A stretch of 8,885 nucleotides of DNA from JBBIVP01 sp037439705 [NCBI: bacterium] (GTDB taxonomy: Bacteria > JBBIVP01), in assembly GCA_037439705.1 (NCBI GenBank), contig JBBIVP010000031.1:1-8885 (forward strand). The letters run 5' to 3'. The notes below the pieces were generated by a model that saw nothing but the letters and a program-made list of their open reading frames with translations, had not been told where the DNA came from and did no database searches. Positions within the stretch are counted from its first letter, which is position 1. Every line of letters begins with the position of its first letter. The position numbers were made by a program, and so were the translations under genes. This document shows, piece after piece, positions 6,663-8,885 of the stretch.

Positions 6663-6822
6663 AAACTCAATATCAAAATTGGTATGGTCACATCTCATTA
6701 AAAAAGGCTATATATATCCTTTTGTTGATATGGCATTTGAAAGCACGGTCTATTCAGAAGTTTTCGGAAAGGAAGTTCTGGTAAAGGTAACAGGTTCGGG
6801 ACTAACCCTTTCTATAGAATGA
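6631..6822 (+). pseudogene. C-terminal part of the frame-disrupted two-TM protein gene
   Basis: This reading frame lies +1 relative to 6294-6662 and is open from just after a TGA at 6628-6630 to a TGA at 6820-6822. It has no good ribosome binding site of its own. Its translation has YPFVDMAFESTVY and a final VKVTGSGLTLSIE. These resemble the P.vDa.yGsa.y and y.v.lt.sGL segments expected at the end of the same family. The stop overlaps the lipA ATG as ATGA (6819-6822), the same coupling used at cysS and porA, which argues that this frame is, or recently was, the translated one. The simplest explanations are a one-base insertion in the genome (a pseudogene) or a sequencing or assembly error in GGG at 6645-6647. 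Programmed +1 shifting is possible but has no clear signal. Confidence 0.5.
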
Positions 6823-7649
6823 TATCCTCCTACAAAAAACACATTCATTTTAATGAGGGCATACATAAAATGAAAACCCTTTTAAGAAGTTTTCGTCTCA
6901 ATACAGTATGCGAAGAAGCAAGGTGTCCGAATATAGAAAAGTGCTTTTCCAAAAAACACTTAACTTTTATGATACTGGGAGACAAATGCACGAGAAATTG
7001 TAGATTCTGTGATGTAAACTCAGGAAATCCACTTCCCCCGGACGAAGAAGAACCTTATAGAATAGCAGAACTTGTTAAAAAACTTCAGCTTAAGAAAGTA
7101 ATTATAACCTCTGTAACAAGAGATGACCTGAAAGACGGTGGAGCGCTTCATTTTTATAAAACAGTTAGAGCAATAAAAGAAATAGATGAAAAAATAAATG
7201 TTGAGGTATTAACTCCTGATTTTAAAATGAAACCTTCATCGCTCCAGTTTATAACCTCTTCCGGTGCGGATGTTCTATCGCATAATATAGAAACTGTAAA
7301 AAGGCTTTATGCGTTTCTGCGTCCATCTTCTGATTATGAAAGAGCATTAAAGGTGCTTAAGTTTTACAGGAATAATTCGTCTGCTATCATAAAGTCGGGA
7401 TTTATGGTTGGATTGGGGGAAACCGAGGAAGAGGTTTATGACCTCTTAGAGGAATTGAAAAATACTGGTTGCAATCTGGTTATTATAGGACAATATTTTC
7501 AGCCATCCTCTAAGGCTATATCGGTTTTTGAATATGTGCCGGACGAAATTTTCAGGAAATATACCGAATATGGAGAAAAAATTGGGCTGAAAGTGGTGGC
7601 TGGAAGATATTACAGAAGCTCTTATGTTGAAGAAAATTTTAAACCTTGA
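6819..7649 (+). CDS. lipA: Lipoyl synthase (radical SAM)
   Basis: A radical SAM enzyme (276 residues) that inserts two sulfurs into protein-bound octanoate to make the lipoyl cofactor. All expected ligands are visible. The auxiliary cluster uses C31, C36 and C42 within VCEEARCPNIEKC. The radical SAM cluster uses C57, C61 and C64 in CTRNCRFC. The C-terminal RSSY at 266-269 supplies the serine ligand. SVTRDDLKDGGA, GLGETEEEV and GQYFQPS are further LipA landmarks. It is slightly divergent: LSHNIETV at 153-160 has Ser where NHN is usual, and GRYYRSSY replaces the common GP-V-RSSY. The start is the ATG in the ATGA overlap with the preceding gene; Met18 at 6870 is a possible later start. It ends only 7 residues after RSSY, so it is compact. 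The substrate is probably a glycine cleavage H protein or a dehydrogenase E2, not encoded here. Confidence 0.94.
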   Translation: MISSYKKHIHFNEGIHKMKTLLRSFRLNTVCEEARCPNIEKCFSKKHLTFMILGDKCTRNCRFCDVNSGNPLPPDEEEPYRIAELVKKLQLKKVIITSVTRDDLKDGGALHFYKTVRAIKEIDEKINVEVLTPDFKMKPSSLQFITSSGADVLSHNIETVKRLYAFLRPSSDYERALKVLKFYRNNSSAIIKSGFMVGLGETEEEVYDLLEELKNTGCNLVIIGQYFQPSSKAISVFEYVPDEIFRKYTEYGEKIGLKVVAGRYYRSSYVEENFKP

Positions 7650-7655
7650 TAAAAT

Positions 7656-7661
7656 TATAAA
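7656..7661 (+). promoter_or_regulatory. Possible -10 box (TATAAA) before the aminotransferase gene
   Basis: TATAAA lies in the 24-base gap between lipA and the aminotransferase gene, 12 bases before the ATG at 7674. It is preceded by AAAATTATAA (7651-7660), identical to the 10-mer before porG. No well-spaced -35 is visible: TTGAAG at 7627-7632 is 23 bases away. The only ribosome-binding candidate is a weak GAAG (7668-7671). Confidence 0.3.
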
Positions 7662-7673
7662 AAATTAGAAGCC

Positions 7674-8873
7674 ATGGAAGAATTTGAAAGAATTAAAAGA
7701 TTGCCTCCCTATGTGTTTTCCATTATAAATGAGATGAAATATAAAGCTCGTGTAATGGGAGAAGATATAATTGACCTCGGAATGGGAAATCCCGACCTTC
7801 CCACTCCAGAACCCGTTGTAAATAAACTCATTGAAGCGGTAAAAAATCCCAAAAATCACAGATATTCCGCATCAAAGGGAATTTACAAATTGAGGCTCGC
7901 CTTTGCCAACTGGTATAAGAGAAGGTTCAATGTTGAACTGGATCCAGAAACTGAAATTGTTGTCACCATAGGCTCAAAAGAGGGTTTTTCCCATCTTATG
8001 CTCGGAATAGTTGGACAGGGAGATGCTGTTTTGGTTCCTACCCCTACCTATCCAATCCACAGATATGCTCCAATTATAGCGGGTGGTTATGTAAGGGGAG
8101 TTCCAATTCTTCAGGGAGATTTTTTTGAAAACATAGTCTCAGCCTACAACGAAATTCTTCCACCGCCCCGTGTCCTCGTCATTTCTTTTCCACACAATCC
8201 CACAACTTTAACCGCGGAGGCTGATTTCTTCAGAAAAATTGTATATTTTGCAAAGGAAAAAAGAATTATTGTGATTCATGATTTCGCTTACGCAGACCTC
8301 GTTTTTGATGGCTACACTGCTCCCAGTTTTCTACAGGTAGAAGGAGCAAAGGATGTAGGAGTTGAATTTTTCACTATGTCAAAGAGTTATAATATGCCTG
8401 GCTGGAGAGTTGGATTTGCAGCAGGCAACAGCAGAATAATAGGAGCTCTTACAAAACTGAAAAGTTACTTAGATTACGGAATGTTTCAGCCAATCCAAAT
8501 TGCTGCTATTCTTGCACTGAACGAACTTGATGAATGGGTAAAAAGCAATGTAGAGATCTACAGAAGAAGGAGAGATGTTTTATGTGATGGATTTAAGAGC
8601 ATAGGATGGAATGTGGAAAAACCTAAAGGAAGTATGTTTGTGTGGGCTAAAATTCCGGATGAATTTCTGTATATGGGTTCGTTGAATTTTTCAAAATTTC
8701 TGCTTGAAAAAGCAAAGGTTGCTGTTTCTCCTGGAACTGGCTTCGGTGAGGGAGGAGAGGGATATGTTCGTTTCGCCTTAGTGGAAAATGAACAAAGGAT
8801 AAAACAGGCAATAAGAGGAATAAGGAGGGCTTTCTCCGGAGGTCTTCAAAAATGGCGTGGCCTGGCGTTATAA
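7674..8873 (+). CDS. alaC: AlaC-like alanine/glutamate aminotransferase (PLP fold type I)
   Basis: A class I/II aminotransferase (399 residues) closely resembling E. coli AlaC (YfdZ), which transfers the amino group between glutamate and pyruvate to make alanine. The likeness runs the full length: RLPPYVFSI near the N-terminus, [13 protein letters not shown] (about 29-41), VTIGSKEG at the cofactor-phosphate loop, [15 protein letters not shown], and [17 protein letters not shown] with the PLP lysine at K237. The distal RFALVENE carries the arginine that binds the substrate carboxylate. LL-diaminopimelate aminotransferases are relatives, but the RLPPYVF start and GSKEG pattern favour AlaC. It begins 24 bases after lipA. 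The last codons contain the ribosome binding site of the next gene and overlap it by 22 bases. Exact amino-donor specificity is inferred from similarity. Confidence 0.88.
   Translation: MEEFERIKRLPPYVFSIINEMKYKARVMGEDIIDLGMGNPDLPTPEPVVNKLIEAVKNPKNHRYSASKGIYKLRLAFANWYKRRFNVELDPETEIVVTIGSKEGFSHLMLGIVGQGDAVLVPTPTYPIHRYAPIIAGGYVRGVPILQGDFFENIVSAYNEILPPPRVLVISFPHNPTTLTAEADFFRKIVYFAKEKRIIVIHDFAYADLVFDGYTAPSFLQVEGAKDVGVEFFTMSKSYNMPGWRVGFAAGNSRIIGALTKLKSYLDYGMFQPIQIAAILALNELDEWVKSNVEIYRRRRDVLCDGFKSIGWNVEKPKGSMFVWAKIPDEFLYMGSLNFSKFLLEKAKVAVSPGTGFGEGGEGYVRFALVENEQRIKQAIRGIRRAFSGGLQKWRGLAL
8838..8842 (+). promoter_or_regulatory. Ribosome binding site of the partial gene at the window end
   Basis: GGAGG lies 9 bases before the ATG at 8852 and inside the aminotransferase coding region. 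It supports a real start there. Confidence 0.6.
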
Positions 8874-8885
8874 GAGCTTACAGGG
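8852..8885 (+). CDS. thrC: Probable threonine synthase, first 11 codons only
   Basis: The ATG at 8852 opens a frame that runs off the window and reads [11 protein letters not shown]. Many threonine synthases begin with a very similar W.GVI..YR.fLP stretch, and aminotransferases of the AlaC type are often neighbours of hom and thrC. The enzyme would convert O-phosphohomoserine to threonine with PLP. A GGAGG site 9 bases upstream supports the start, and the 22-base overlap with the aminotransferase gene suggests coupled translation. Only 11 residues are visible, so the call rests on the N-terminal likeness plus context; the catalytic domain is outside the window. Confidence 0.5.
   Translation, partial: MAWPGVIRAYR

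Noticed and set aside
6587-6784. Third reading frame (65 codons) across the frame break before lipA
   Set aside because: It does not carry the expected motifs. The 6294 frame followed by the +1 frame gives a coherent protein, so this frame is incidental.
1-8885. A new defence, mobile or RNA-based system
   Set aside because: I found no repeats array, transposase, integrase, toxin-antitoxin pair, tRNA or long non-coding stretch. The largest gene-free gap is 73 bases. The content is central metabolism and translation.

Overview
The window reads as a stretch of chromosome from an AT-rich, anaerobic and probably thermophilic bacterium. It is bacterial because it carries PrmA, a bacterial-type CysS, LipA, strong Shine-Dalgarno sequences and TATAAT-like -10 boxes. 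A four-subunit pyruvate:ferredoxin oxidoreductase with separate gamma, delta, alpha and beta chains is typical of Thermotoga-like and archaeal anaerobes. The Lys/Glu/Ile-rich proteins, purine-rich coding strand and very tight packing fit a thermophile. The phylum cannot be fixed from sequence alone; an uncultured thermophilic candidate phylum is plausible. Every gene is on the + strand, and no RNA gene, CRISPR array, insertion sequence or phage gene was found.

Layout. (1) 24-899: prmA, ribosomal protein L11 methyltransferase, preceded directly by a TATAAT box. (2) 932-3876: porG-porD-porA-porB, a complete pyruvate:ferredoxin oxidoreductase operon with overlapping genes, followed 9 bases later by a thioredoxin gene (3886-4203). 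(3) 4204-4276: the longest intergenic gap (73 bases), with a good promoter for cysS. (4) 4277-7649: cysS, an SRPBCC/START-fold protein with a hydrophobic N-terminus, a small two-TM protein whose frame is broken, and lipA. Three of these junctions are ATGA overlaps or gaps of a few bases. (5) 7674-8873: an AlaC-type alanine/glutamate aminotransferase, followed by the first 11 codons of a probable threonine synthase that leaves the window.

How the genes work together. PorGDAB joins pyruvate to acetyl-CoA with ferredoxin as electron partner. The thioredoxin may supply reducing or protective power to that Cys-rich, Fe-S enzyme. AlaC links pyruvate to alanine. LipA makes the lipoyl cofactor, presumably for a glycine cleavage system or a 2-oxoacid dehydrogenase elsewhere in the genome. 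CysS and PrmA are translation functions. The cluster is central metabolism and housekeeping, and I see no accessory or defence system in it.

The most interesting signals are three. First, operon-leading genes (prmA, cysS and probably porG) have a -10 box 6-15 bases before the ATG and no Shine-Dalgarno, which suggests leaderless mRNAs, while several internal genes (porA, trxA, thrC) have near-perfect Shine-Dalgarno sites. Second, the two-TM gene between the SRPBCC gene and lipA needs a +1 shift, most simply at a GGG run at 6645-6647, to be read whole. Third, this SRPBCC / two-TM pair of unknown function sits between cysS and lipA.
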